Source: DASVRZ01 sp038228695 (GTDB lineage Bacteria > Verrucomicrobiota > Verrucomicrobiia > Chthoniobacterales > DASVRZ01). Taken from it: a DNA stretch of 64,000 nt. Position 1 is the first letter of the stretch, and every line of letters begins with the position of its first letter. Below the pieces are notes generated by a model. The model was not told where the DNA came from. It saw only the letters and a list, made by a program, of their open reading frames with translations, and searched no databases. The DNA lies in assembly GCA_038228695.1 (NCBI GenBank), contig JBBRPA010000011.1, forward strand, positions 1 through 64,000, written 5' to 3'. Positions 51,806 through 59,968 of this stretch are shown here, in pieces. The position numbers were made by a program, and so were the translations under genes.

Positions 51806-52264
51806 ATGGTGACAATTCTTAAACTCATTTTCGCCATCGCGATGGGGACGACTTTCGCCAACGAGCGGCTCGAGATTTCATCGGGTCAGGCGCACTGGTT
51901 AGTAGAAGCTCCGCCGGTTCTCAAAACCGCCGTCGCCGCCGCCAATCGCATCTCCGGGATGCCCTACAAATATGCGGGCGGTCACGGGTCGTTCGATGAC
52001 GATGGCTACGATTGCTCCGGGGCGGCCTCCTATGTATTGCACGCTGCCGGCCTGCTTGAAGAAGCAATGGATTCCAGTCAATTTATGGAATACGGCGAGC
52101 CCGGTGCTGGAGAATGGATCACGGTGCATGCCCGCGCCGGACACGTTTTCCTTGTCATCGCAGGAATCCGCTTCGACACAACCGATGCCGCAAACGTGGG
52201 ACCGGGCTGGCGAGAGTTAGAGCGTGCTGAGGGTTTTGTCATCCGTCATCCAGCGGGATTCTAA
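51806..52264 (+). CDS. NlpC/P60-like peptidoglycan amidase or peptidase
   Basis: This 152-residue protein has a short hydrophobic N-terminus (MVTILKLIFAIAMGTTFA) that looks like a weak signal peptide. The motif DDGYDCSGAASYVLHAAGLL carries the catalytic Cys of NlpC/P60 and CHAP-like folds, and ARAGHVFLVIAGIRFDTT supplies the His. The third polar residue cannot be placed with certainty. Such enzymes cut cell-wall peptides. Starts at ATG 51806, 69 bp after trpC. Confidence 0.7.
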   Translation: MVTILKLIFAIAMGTTFANERLEISSGQAHWLVEAPPVLKTAVAAANRISGMPYKYAGGHGSFDDDGYDCSGAASYVLHAAGLLEEAMDSSQFMEYGEPGAGEWITVHARAGHVFLVIAGIRFDTTDAANVGPGWRELERAEGFVIRHPAGF

Positions 52265-52305
52265 AAACCCGCTCGCGCCGGGGCAACTCCTGCCTACCTT
52301 CTAAC

Positions 52306-53565
52306 ATGAACATTTACGCGGACCCCACCTTCGACATCGCTTCGGAGCAATTTCGGATCATTGCCGATTTCCTCGAACTCAACGACGAACTGCGCGCCCG
52401 TTTGCTTTATCCGAAACGTAGTCTGGCCGTGACCCTCCCCATTCACATGGATGATGGGCGAACGGAGATCTACCAAGGATTTCGCTGTCAGCATCATCAC
52501 TCGCTCGGGCCGACCAAAGGCGGCGTTCGGTTTCATCCATCCGTCACGCTCGGCGAGGTCGCGGCGCTTTCGATGTGGATGAGTTGGAAATGCGCCCTAA
52601 CCGGTCTGCCTTATGGCGGCGCGAAAGGCGGCGTGGCGGTCGATCCGCACGCGCTCTCCCCCCGCGAACTGGAAGCGCTCTCGCGCCGTTATATGCAGGA
52701 AATGATTTCCGTGGTCGGGCCGCACACCGACATCATCGGGCCCGACATGGGCACGAACGAACAAGTCATGGCTTGGTTCATGGACACGTATTCAGTGCAG
52801 GTCGGGCATGCCGTGCCCGAGATCGTCACGGGCAAACCCGTCGCCATCGGAGGCTCGGCCGGTCGTCGCGAATCCACCGGACGCGGCGTCGCCTATCTCG
52901 TGGAGCGCGCGTTGAACGTCCTGAAAATGGAACCGCAAAACCGCACGGTGGTCGTGCAGGGTTATGGAAACGTCGGCGCAGTGGCCGCCGCCTCCCTCGC
53001 GTTAAAGTCAGGAATGAATGTCATCGGGATAAGCGATGCGCACGGCGCTTTTCACCGGGCCGGCGGAATCGATATTCTAGCAGCCGATGAGCACGTCGCG
53101 GAACACGGCGACTTGCGTGGATTCACCGGGGCCGACGCGATCGATCCAGCGGAAATGCTCGAACTATCCTGCGATATTCTCATTCCCGCCGCAGTCAGTG
53201 GAGTGATCACGGGCCAAAATGCGGGTCGCCTCCAATGCCGCATTCTCGCCGAAGCGGCCAACGGTCCGACGACCCCGGAGGCGGACCTCATTCTCAATCA
53301 GCGCGACGATATTTTCGTCATTCCCGACATTCTCTGTAACTCAGGCGGCGTGATTGTTTCCTACTTCGAATGGGTGCAGGGGCTACAGTCGTTTTTCTGG
53401 AATGAAACAGAGATCACCGACAAATTATTCCGAATTCTTGAGAACGCATTTCTTCAAGTCACCCGCCGGGCTCAAGAGGAAAAAATCTCCCAACGCATGG
53501 CGGCGCTCGCCATCGGGGTAGAGCGGGTCGCCCGCGCCAAGCAGCTCCGAGGGCTGTTCCCTTAG
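52306..53565 (+). CDS. gdhA: Glutamate dehydrogenase
   Basis: The 419-residue enzyme interconverts glutamate and 2-oxoglutarate plus ammonia. GGVRFHPSV and GLPYGGAKGGV (with the catalytic Lys) are followed by the family signature region and by QGYGNVGAVAAASLAL, the Rossmann NAD(P) loop. The size fits the homohexameric GDH I type. Cofactor choice (NAD or NADP) is not certain from the loop. A CTAAC motif precedes the ATG. The 3' end overlaps the convergent CoA-binding gene by 4 bp. Confidence 0.95.
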   Translation: MNIYADPTFDIASEQFRIIADFLELNDELRARLLYPKRSLAVTLPIHMDDGRTEIYQGFRCQHHHSLGPTKGGVRFHPSVTLGEVAALSMWMSWKCALTGLPYGGAKGGVAVDPHALSPRELEALSRRYMQEMISVVGPHTDIIGPDMGTNEQVMAWFMDTYSVQVGHAVPEIVTGKPVAIGGSAGRRESTGRGVAYLVERALNVLKMEPQNRTVVVQGYGNVGAVAAASLALKSGMNVIGISDAHGAFHRAGGIDILAADEHVAEHGDLRGFTGADAIDPAEMLELSCDILIPAAVSGVITGQNAGRLQCRILAEAANGPTTPEADLILNQRDDIFVIPDILCNSGGVIVSYFEWVQGLQSFFWNETEITDKLFRILENAFLQVTRRAQEEKISQRMAALAIGVERVARAKQLRGLFP

Positions 53566-53942
53566 TTCGGCGGGAAATAATCGGCCGGGTTTTTGCCGAT
53601 CGCCCGAATGGAGCATCCGAGGGCCACAGAAAGTCCAAGTCTTTCTGCGGCCGCAACCAGCTCGACGTTGTCGGAGCCCGGGTTCAACCAGATCTTTTCC
53701 GCGCCCGCAGCGCGTAAAGCTGGCAAAAGCGTCAGTCCAACTGCAGGTGGCAGATAAACACTGATCCAATCCGGTGCCCCGGGCAGCTCGCTTAAACTCG
53801 AAAAAACCGGTAGCCCGTCGATCCCGCTTTCGCGGGGATTAACCGGCCAAACGGTCCAACCCGCATCTCGAAAAGCCAGCACGGCGGCATGGCCGTATTT
53901 TGCGGGCTGATTCGACGCTCCAAGGATAGCAACAGAGGGCAT
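53562..53942 (-). CDS. CoA-binding domain protein (YccU-like)
   Basis: The protein is 126 residues with a Rossmann-like CoA-binding domain: VAILGASNQPAKYGHAAVLAF, then VWPVNPRESGIDGLPVFSSL and YLPPAVGLTLLPAL. This is the small stand-alone CoA_binding family (YccU/YccT relatives), unlike the larger ADP-forming acyl-CoA synthetases. Its role is unknown. It overlaps gdhA tail to tail by 4 bp and diverges from livJ with a 118-bp gap. Confidence 0.85.
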   Translation of the reverse strand: MPSVAILGASNQPAKYGHAAVLAFRDAGWTVWPVNPRESGIDGLPVFSSLSELPGAPDWISVYLPPAVGLTLLPALRAAGAEKIWLNPGSDNVELVAAAERLGLSVALGCSIRAIGKNPADYFPPN

Positions 53943-54060
53943 GACGGACCTTGCGCCCTCTCTCCACTTCCGGCAATCGTAAGCTGCAAAAGTCCTTGGT
54001 CTTTTCGTGATTGAAAATTCCGGGACAGACCCTACGCTGGCGCGTCAACCATATCGCCCT

Positions 54061-55176
54061 ATGAAACCACTTGCCCTGTTCCTTCTCCTTCTTCTCGGAC
54101 TCGCCGTCCCGCTCGTCGCCGCCGATGATATCGTAATTGGTGAATTTGCTTCGCTGACCGGTGGCAGCGCCAGCTTTGGGCAATCCTCCCACAAAGGGAC
54201 CCAACTCGCGATCGACGAGATCAACGCCAGCGGCGGCGTCCTCGGAAGGAAGATCAAACTCATCACCGAGGACGATCAATCCCTCGCTGGCCAACCCGCC
54301 ACGATCGTGCAGAAATTCATCTCGCAAGACAAAGTCATCGCCATTCTGGGTGAAGTCGCCTCCTCGAAATCGCTTGAGGCCGCGCCTATCTGCCAGCAAA
54401 ACAAAATCCCCATGATTTCCCCGGCTTCGACTAATCCGAAAGTCACCGAAGTGGGCGATTACATTTTCCGCGTCTGCTTCATCGACCCCTTCCAAGGCAC
54501 CGTAATGGCCAAGTTTGCCCAATCCAAAGGCTGGAAAAGAATCGCCGTGCTAACTGACGTCAAGCAAGATTACAGCGTGGGCCTCGCGAAATTCTTTATC
54601 GAAGGCGTTAAGAAAAACGGCGGCGAAATCGTCAAGGAACAGAGCTACAGCACCGGAGACAAAGACTTCAAAGCCCAGCTTACCTCACTCAAATCGCTCA
54701 AACCTGAAGCCATTTTCGTTCCCGGCTACTACGGCGAAGTCGCTCTCATTGCCAAACAAGCCAAACTGTTAGGCATCAAGGCTCCCTTGTTAGGTGGCGA
54801 TGGCTGGGTGGGCGACTCGTTACTTAAAGTCGCAGGCAACTCGCTCGACGGCTCCTATTTTTCTTGCCACTTCTCAGCTGAGGATCAATCCCCTCTCGTC
54901 CAAGGCTTCGTCGCAAAATACAAAGCGAAAATCGGCAGTGTTCCCGACGACATGGCCGCACTGGGTTACGACAGCGCGATGATTCTTGTGGACGCGATCA
55001 AAAAAGCCGGCACCACCGACGGTGATAAACTCCGTGCCGCAATTACCGAAACGAAAGACTACCCCGGCATCACTGGCAAAATCACTCTCGACAAAAACCG
55101 CAACGCCGAAAAACCTGCCACCATTCTGACCATTGCCAACGGTGCCTTCAAATTTGAGGAAGCAGTTGCTCCTTGA
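54061..55176 (+). CDS. livJ: Branched-chain amino-acid ABC transporter substrate-binding protein
   Basis: From ATG 54061 the 371-residue protein begins with a signal peptide (MKPLALFLLLLLGLAVPLVAA). It follows the type I periplasmic-binding-protein pattern of LivJ/LivK: IGEFASLTGGSASFGQ, QLAIDEINASGGVLGRKI and LGEVASSKSLEAA. It is the first gene of a complete LivJHMGF set. An in-frame start at 54007 would hide the signal peptide. The TGA is followed 8 bp later by the left inverted repeat of the inserted cassette. Confidence 0.95.
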   Translation: MKPLALFLLLLLGLAVPLVAADDIVIGEFASLTGGSASFGQSSHKGTQLAIDEINASGGVLGRKIKLITEDDQSLAGQPATIVQKFISQDKVIAILGEVASSKSLEAAPICQQNKIPMISPASTNPKVTEVGDYIFRVCFIDPFQGTVMAKFAQSKGWKRIAVLTDVKQDYSVGLAKFFIEGVKKNGGEIVKEQSYSTGDKDFKAQLTSLKSLKPEAIFVPGYYGEVALIAKQAKLLGIKAPLLGGDGWVGDSLLKVAGNSLDGSYFSCHFSAEDQSPLVQGFVAKYKAKIGSVPDDMAALGYDSAMILVDAIKKAGTTDGDKLRAAITETKDYPGITGKITLDKNRNAEKPATILTIANGAFKFEEAVAP

Positions 55177-55183
55177 GGGGCAT

Positions 55184-55216
55184 GTTGAGAGTTGAGGGAT
55201 GAGAGTTGAGAGCCGC
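55184..55216 (+). repeat. Left inverted repeat of the four-helix-bundle cassette
   Basis: Made of GTTGAGA, GTTGAGG, GATGAGA, GTTGAGA and then GCCGC. It pairs with the right repeat to make a 33-bp stem if transcribed. Confidence 0.9.
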
Positions 55217-55230
55217 TGAATTCAAGAATC

Positions 55231-55587
55231 ATGTTTAACTTTGAAAAACTTGATGTCTGGCATAAGGCGATTGATTACGCGGACTTGGTTTATTCACTTA
55301 CGAGAAGTTTTCCCAATGATGAAAGGTATGGCCTGACCAACCAAATGCGACGCGCGGCAGTCTCTATCTCCTCAAATCTGGCAGAGGGAACGTCACGCCA
55401 CTCCAAGCCCGATTTCGCACGATTCGTTGAAATTGCGACTGGCTCACTTTTTGAAGTCATCTCACAAGCGACGATTGGCCTGCGTCAAGGTTTCCTAACT
55501 CAGGAAAATTACCTAAAACTTTACACTGCCGCCGAAGAACAGAGCCGAATGCTCAGCGGTCTTCGAAAATCCCTCATCGGAGAGTAA
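55231..55587 (+). CDS. Four-helix-bundle protein (S23/IVP-Avd-like)
   Basis: The protein is 118 residues. MFNFEKLDVWHKAIDYADLVYSLTRSF, YGLTNQMRRAAVSISSNLAEGTSRHS and FVEIATGSLFEVISQATIGL match the S23 protein family (encoded in 23S rRNA intervening sequences) and the related Avd of diversity-generating retroelements. These form pentamers of four-helix bundles that bind nucleic acid. No reverse transcriptase or variable repeat is near, so a retroelement is excluded within the window. The gene is enclosed by inverted repeats and interrupts the liv operon. Function is unknown. Confidence 0.9.
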   Translation: MFNFEKLDVWHKAIDYADLVYSLTRSFPNDERYGLTNQMRRAAVSISSNLAEGTSRHSKPDFARFVEIATGSLFEVISQATIGLRQGFLTQENYLKLYTAAEEQSRMLSGLRKSLIGE

Positions 55588-55605
55588 ATTATCCCTCAAA
55601 GATGC

Positions 55606-55638
55606 GCGGCTCTCAACTCTCAACCCTCAACTCTCAAC
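55606..55638 (-). repeat. Right inverted repeat of the four-helix-bundle cassette
   Basis: Reverse complement of the left repeat with one mismatch (the third 7-mer is GTTGAGA here and GATGAGA on the left). It ends 4 bp before the TTG of livH, so it carries or replaces the normal livH leader. Confidence 0.9.
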
Positions 55639-55642
55639 TTCT

Positions 55643-56569
55643 TTGTTAGAGTTTCTCCAACAACTCATTAATGGGCTGGCTCAAGGTTCTATCTATGCGC
55701 TGATCGCGCTCGGCTACACGATGGTCTTCGGCGTCTTGCGATTTATCAACTTCGCCCACGGCGACGTCTATATGTTAGGAGCGTTCGCCGGCTTTTATAT
55801 TGGCCCAAAAATGCTTCACGTCTTCTCCGATAAACCCGGCTATGGCGTCTTGGTTAGCATGTTGTTAGTCACCATGATTCTTTGCGCGATCATCGGCATC
55901 AGTATCGAATGGCTATGCTATCGTCCGCTCCGAGATCGCCCGAAACTTACAGTGCTCATCACTGCGATTGGCGTGTCCCTGTTTTTGGAAAATGGCGGTC
56001 AATTTGCCTTCGGAGCCGACCCGAAGTCCTTCCCAGAAATTCTCACCGACAGCTACCTCAGTCTGCCCGAATCCTGGGGCCGCATCTCGGAACTAGGCAT
56101 TCAACTCAGCGCGGCCATTTCGATGGGAATTACCCTGATTCTCTTATTTGCCCTCCGCCACATTGTTCTCCATACCAAAATGGGTATGGCCATGCGCGCC
56201 CTCTCCTTCAACCCCGTCGCTGCCTCGTTAATGGGGATTAACAACAGTGTTGTCATCGCCTTCACCTTCGGCCTCGGCTCGGCCCTCGCCGGGGCCGCAG
56301 GTATTCTCACCTCGATCCAGCAGCCCAGCATCGACCCGTTGATGGGCGTCAATGCGGGGTTGAAAGCCTTTGTCGCCGCCGTCTTAGGAGGCATCGGAAA
56401 TCTCCCCGGTGCAGCTCTCGGCGGCATCCTGATTGGAGTCATCGAAACGATGGTCGTTGGCTACATCAATCCCACTTATCGTGACGCGATTGTCTTTGGC
56501 GTGCTGATTCTCATTTTGCTCTTCAAGCCTACCGGATTGTTAGGAGCCTCCGAACAAGAAAAAGTCTAA
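55643..56569 (+). CDS. livH: Branched-chain amino-acid ABC transporter permease LivH
   Basis: The 308-residue membrane protein opens LEFLQQLINGLAQGSIYALIA followed by LGYTMVFGVLRFINFAHGD, a close match to LivH starts. The first codon is TTG (55643), directly after the cassette repeat, so no clear Shine-Dalgarno remains; the repeat occupies that space. The rest has about 8 hydrophobic helices and the conserved GAAGILTSIQQPSIDPLMG and FVAAVLGGIGNLPGA loop that contacts the ATPases. livM starts immediately after its stop (TAAATG). Confidence 0.93.
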   Translation: MLEFLQQLINGLAQGSIYALIALGYTMVFGVLRFINFAHGDVYMLGAFAGFYIGPKMLHVFSDKPGYGVLVSMLLVTMILCAIIGISIEWLCYRPLRDRPKLTVLITAIGVSLFLENGGQFAFGADPKSFPEILTDSYLSLPESWGRISELGIQLSAAISMGITLILLFALRHIVLHTKMGMAMRALSFNPVAASLMGINNSVVIAFTFGLGSALAGAAGILTSIQQPSIDPLMGVNAGLKAFVAAVLGGIGNLPGAALGGILIGVIETMVVGYINPTYRDAIVFGVLILILLFKPTGLLGASEQEKV

Positions 56570-57532
56570 ATGCGCGGCAAACTCCTCCTCTTAGCCGTAT
56601 TTCTTTTCTGCGGAATCATCTCCCACTTTTCCGGGGGCATGAACCCCTACTACTACGACATTCTCATCGGAATCGGCATTAACATCGTCCTCGCTGTTGG
56701 CCTTAATCTTGTGAACGGCTACACCGGTCAATTTTCGCTCGGTCATGCTGGCTTCATGGCCGTCGGTGCTTATGCCTCCTCGTGGCTCACCCTCACCTAC
56801 GGGTATTCGTTCGGTGTTAGTGCGGCGATGACGACTGTTTTCTTCGTTCTTGCCCTTTTTTTAGGCGGAGTTGGGGCCGCTTTTACCGGACTCGTCGTCG
56901 GAATTCCTTCACTGCGTTTGCGCGGTGATTATCTAGCCATCGTCACGCTCGGGTTTAACGAAATTATCAAGGGAATTATCCAAAACTGCGAACCACTCGG
57001 CGCCCAGCGCGGACTTGGTGGTATGGTTCAGCATACAAACTTTTTTTGGACCTTCGCGTTCGCTGCGATCACCGTCTATGTCGTTGTCAGTCTGATTAAC
57101 TCCACCTACGGACGCGGCTTTCTTGCTGTGAAAGACGACGAAATCGCCGCCGAAGCCATGGGCATCAACACTACGAAATACAAGGTTCTCGCTTTCGTTC
57201 TCGCTGCCTTTTTCGCCGGTATCGCTGGTGGTCTCTACGCTCACTTCAAACAATTCATCCACCCAGAGGGCTTTAACTTTATCAAGTCCTTCGATATCGT
57301 CGTCATGGTCATCTTAGGCGGCATGGGGAGCACCGTTGGCGTCTGTCTTGCGGCCGTTTTGCTCACCATTCTACCGGAACTGCTGCGTTACGTTTCCAAG
57401 ATTGAAGCCCTTCCAGAATGGTTGCGACACATCACCGAAAACCGGATGATCCTTTACTCCCTACTCCTCATCATCCTCATGCTCACGCGTCCGCAAGGAT
57501 TGTTCGGAGTAAGTCTTTCCAAAAAGAAATGA
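56570..57532 (+). CDS. livM: Branched-chain amino-acid ABC transporter permease LivM
   Basis: The 320-residue membrane protein has the LivM signature GLNLVNGYTGQFSLGHAGFMA, the RLRGDYLAIVTLGFNEIIKG loop and FVLAAFFAGIAGGLYAHF, plus VVMVILGGMGSTVG, the ATPase-coupling region. It is a normal-length LivM without an N-terminal extension. Stop TGA overlaps the livG ATG by 4 bp, so translation of livG is coupled. Confidence 0.95.
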   Translation: MRGKLLLLAVFLFCGIISHFSGGMNPYYYDILIGIGINIVLAVGLNLVNGYTGQFSLGHAGFMAVGAYASSWLTLTYGYSFGVSAAMTTVFFVLALFLGGVGAAFTGLVVGIPSLRLRGDYLAIVTLGFNEIIKGIIQNCEPLGAQRGLGGMVQHTNFFWTFAFAAITVYVVVSLINSTYGRGFLAVKDDEIAAEAMGINTTKYKVLAFVLAAFFAGIAGGLYAHFKQFIHPEGFNFIKSFDIVVMVILGGMGSTVGVCLAAVLLTILPELLRYVSKIEALPEWLRHITENRMILYSLLLIILMLTRPQGLFGVSLSKKK

Positions 57533-58290
57533 GCCCGCTTCTCGACCTCAACCAAGTGACCGTCCAATTTGGAGGACTTAAAGCCGTTTCCGAAGTCACG
57601 TTACAAATCAACGAAGGCGAACTCGTCGGCCTCATCGGTCCCAACGGAGCGGGCAAAACCACCGTATTCAACCTCATCACCGGCGTCTATCGCCCCACCT
57701 CGGGCAAAATCACTTTTGCGAACAAAGCGGTCAGCGGTCAGCGCCCCTACCGCATCACCGCCCGCGGCATCGCTCGCACTTTCCAAAACATCCGGCTCTT
57801 CAACTCTCTCACCGTCTTCGACAACGTGCGGACCGCTTGCAACTTGCACCTCAAACACGGAATCTCCGAAGCCTTGATTCGTGGCCCCAAATTTACTCGC
57901 GAAGAAAAGGAGATCGAAGGTCAGGTCATGGAACTCCTCGAAATCTTCGGCCTCGATAAAGAACGTGACCTGCACTGCCGCAGCCTCCCTTACGGCGACC
58001 AACGCCGTCTCGAAATCGTCCGCGCCCTAGCGACCAAACCCAAGCTTCTTTTGTTAGACGAACCCGCCGCTGGCATGAATCCCACGGAAAAAGTCGAATT
58101 GATGAAGCTCATTCGCTTCACTCAGGAAAAGTTTGGCCTCGCCGTCTTATTAGTCGAACACGACATGAAAGTCGTCATGGGCATCTGCCAACGCATCGCC
58201 GTGCTGGATTACGGCAAAAAGATCGCCGAAGGCACCCCCGAGGAAATCCGCGCTAACCCCAAAGTCATCTCTGCCTACTTGGGAACCTGA
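57529..58290 (+). CDS. livG: Branched-chain amino-acid ABC transporter ATPase LivG
   Basis: The protein is 253 residues from the ATG overlapping the livM stop. Walker A GPNGAGKTTVFN, Q-loop and ARTFQNIRLF, the LPYGDQRRLEIVRALA signature (the LivG form of LSGGQ), Walker B LLLDEPAAGMNP and the VEHDMKVVM H-loop are all present. The upstream 5' extension (from 57418) is in another gene and is rejected. livF follows after 2 bp. Confidence 0.97.
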   Translation: MSPLLDLNQVTVQFGGLKAVSEVTLQINEGELVGLIGPNGAGKTTVFNLITGVYRPTSGKITFANKAVSGQRPYRITARGIARTFQNIRLFNSLTVFDNVRTACNLHLKHGISEALIRGPKFTREEKEIEGQVMELLEIFGLDKERDLHCRSLPYGDQRRLEIVRALATKPKLLLLDEPAAGMNPTEKVELMKLIRFTQEKFGLAVLLVEHDMKVVMGICQRIAVLDYGKKIAEGTPEEIRANPKVISAYLGT

Positions 58291-58292
58291 CC

Positions 58293-59000
58293 ATGCTTGA
58301 AATTAAAGAACTCGAAGTCTGCTACGGTTCCATTTCCGCCCTGCAACGCATTTCGCTGAAGGTGGAGGAAGGAAGCATCGTGACGTTAGTTGGCGCGAAT
58401 GGCGCGGGGAAAACGACTACACTGCGCGCCATCTCCGGCCTGCTTAAAGCCCGCTCGGGATCAATCCACTTCAATGGCGAAGACATCACCTATCTGGCGC
58501 CTCATGAAATCGTGGGACGCGGCCTCGCGCATTGTCCCGAAGGACGGATGGTGTTCTCTAACCTAACCGTGATGGAGAATCTGAAGATGGGAGCTTATCT
58601 CCGGAAAGACAAAACGAACTTCGCTAAGGAATTTGACTACATTTTCTCGATTTTCCCGCGTCTGAAAGAGCGGGAAAAACAAACCGCCGGTACTCTTTCT
58701 GGCGGCGAACAGCAGATGCTGGCGATCGGTCGATCGCTCATGAGTAAACCGAAATTTCTCATGCTCGACGAACCCTCACTGGGAATTGCGCCTCTGTTAG
58801 TTAAAACCATCTTTGAAAAGATTATCGAGATTAACAAGACGCTCGGAATAGCCATTCTGTTAGTCGAACAAAACGCCAATCTCGCGTTGGAAGTTTCGAG
58901 CTACGGTTATGTCCTCGAAACCGGAAGAATCATTTTGCAGGACGCATCTCCGGCCCTTCGGATAAATCCCGAAGTGCGGGAGGCTTATTTGGGAGGGTAA
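58293..59000 (+). CDS. livF: Branched-chain amino-acid ABC transporter ATPase LivF
   Basis: The protein is 235 residues. Walker A GANGAGKTTTLR, LSGGEQQMLAIGRSL, Walker B LMLDEPSLGIAP and the VEQNANLAL loop are typical LivF. It ends the operon. Its last 71 bp overlap the convergent tsaB gene tail to tail, an unusually long overlap. No terminator is visible, so transcription from livF may run antisense into tsaB. Confidence 0.97.
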   Translation: MLEIKELEVCYGSISALQRISLKVEEGSIVTLVGANGAGKTTTLRAISGLLKARSGSIHFNGEDITYLAPHEIVGRGLAHCPEGRMVFSNLTVMENLKMGAYLRKDKTNFAKEFDYIFSIFPRLKEREKQTAGTLSGGEQQMLAIGRSLMSKPKFLMLDEPSLGIAPLLVKTIFEKIIEINKTLGIAILLVEQNANLALEVSSYGYVLETGRIILQDASPALRINPEVREAYLGG

Positions 59001-59559
59001 TGTGCGGCGGCTTCAGGTAAACTGGTTGCAACGGCAGCCGAGTAAACTGCCCGGCTACAATCCGTCGTCCGAGGACGGAAGCGGTTGGAATAGCAAATGA
59101 CGCGGAGAAACCCTCCAAGGCATCCGGACTGAACACACCACGGTCCGCCCGAATTTTTTCTAACAATTCTGACGTGCTGCAAATCGATGGCGGTTCCATC
59201 AGAATCCCCTCCCCGATTGACGCATACGTCCAACTGCCTCGCGCATTGAGAACCACTTGGTAATCGTCCCCAGGGTAACCTAAAAACGAGGAAATTCCGC
59301 ACGCTGGAATGCTTTGCGCCAGATGCAAACCCACCGCAGCGGCAATCCCAATACGGATGCCAGAGTAGCTTCCCGGCCCGACCCCGACAAACAGCTCCTG
59401 GGCCGGCCCGAATTCCCGGATTTGCCGTTCCAAAATCGAAAACAACGGACTAACTGGCCCGCGTCCACCTGGAAACAAATCTTCGACTAACATTTCACTC
59501 CCACGGAAGTAAGCCACGCTGGCCTGTGCCGTGGAGGTCTCAATAATCAGGCGATTCAA
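58930..59559 (-). CDS. tsaB: tRNA threonylcarbamoyladenosine (t6A) biosynthesis protein TsaB
   Basis: TsaB partners TsaD in making t6A37 on ANN-reading tRNAs. The 209-residue protein has the N-terminal IIETSTAQASVAYF, GPGSYSGIRIGIAAAVGLHLA (the family core) and an ASKHA-like fold. The C-terminal half is less conserved, as usual. The start ATG (59559) is inside the end of tsaE by 20 bp. The 3' end overlaps livF by 71 bp. Confidence 0.92.
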   Translation of the reverse strand: MNRLIIETSTAQASVAYFRGSEMLVEDLFPGGRGPVSPLFSILERQIREFGPAQELFVGVGPGSYSGIRIGIAAAVGLHLAQSIPACGISSFLGYPGDDYQVVLNARGSWTYASIGEGILMEPPSICSTSELLEKIRADRGVFSPDALEGFSASFAIPTASVLGRRIVAGQFTRLPLQPVYLKPPHITLPNKPPALRDLSEGPEMRPAK

Positions 59560-59968
59560 TCGTTACCTCCCGGTTGGTTTCGTCCAGAATCGAGATCTCA
59601 ATTTTCCAGCCACCCGGCGGAAAGACCCCGGAAAAACGCGAGGCCCATTCCACGACGGTGATCCCCTCGCAAGGCAGATATTCCTCGAGTCCAGCGTCGA
59701 GAACCTCCGCGACGGATTGCAGTCGATAGAAGTCCATGTGCACCAGCAACTGATCGGCCCAGCGATATTCGTGGACGATGGGAAACGTCGGACTGGCGAC
59801 ATTGTCGGGATACCCCAAGGCAGCGGCGAGCCCTTTCACGAAATGGGTCTTCCCGGCACCGAGCGGTCCGTCGATTTGAATGATCGCCCGTCGATCCAAC
59901 CGGGACGCGATGGAACCGGCCAGTTCGCCCATCGCAATTAACGAAGAAACTCGCGTTACCGTTTTCAA
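59540..59968 (-). CDS. tsaE: t6A biosynthesis ATPase TsaE, TTG start
   Basis: TsaE is the P-loop protein that powers the TsaBD complex. PLGAGKTHFVKGLAAALG is the Walker A, followed by SPTFPIVHEYR and MDFYRL, then VVEWASRF near the C-terminus, as in family members of 140-160 residues. The start chosen is TTG at 59968, because it overlaps the thiL TGA as TTGA, giving normal length (142) and a coupled reading. The ATG at 59932 would cut the conserved first strand's lead-in. The frame continues upstream inside thiL without family resemblance. Confidence 0.85.
   Translation of the reverse strand: MKTVTRVSSLIAMGELAGSIASRLDRRAIIQIDGPLGAGKTHFVKGLAAALGYPDNVASPTFPIVHEYRWADQLLVHMDFYRLQSVAEVLDAGLEEYLPCEGITVVEWASRFSGVFPPGGWKIEISILDETNREVTIESPDY

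Larger units (their letters stand above)
55184..55638. mobile_element. Inverted-repeat cassette carrying a four-helix-bundle protein gene
   Basis: A 455-bp unit bounded by 33-bp inverted repeats (55184-55216 and 55606-55638, 32 of 33 matching), each mainly four copies of a 7-mer like GTTGAGA plus GCCGC. Between them is one four-helix-bundle gene. It lies between livJ and livH, immediately after the livJ stop and 4 bp before the livH start. The layout parallels intervening sequences in 23S rRNA genes that encode S23 proteins inside a long stem, but here inside a protein operon. No transposase is present, so movement would need help in trans. Mobility is an inference. Confidence 0.6.

Noticed and set aside
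55231..55587. Diversity-generating retroelement accessory gene (Avd)
   Set aside because: No reverse transcriptase, template repeat or variable-repeat target in the neighbourhood.
55184..55638. CRISPR-like array from the repeated 7-mers
   Set aside because: Units are only 7 bp, contiguous without spacers, and arranged as two inverted ends of a gene cassette.
57418..57528. Upstream in-frame extension of livG
   Set aside because: It lies inside livM in a shifted frame; the ATGA overlap start gives the normal LivG length.
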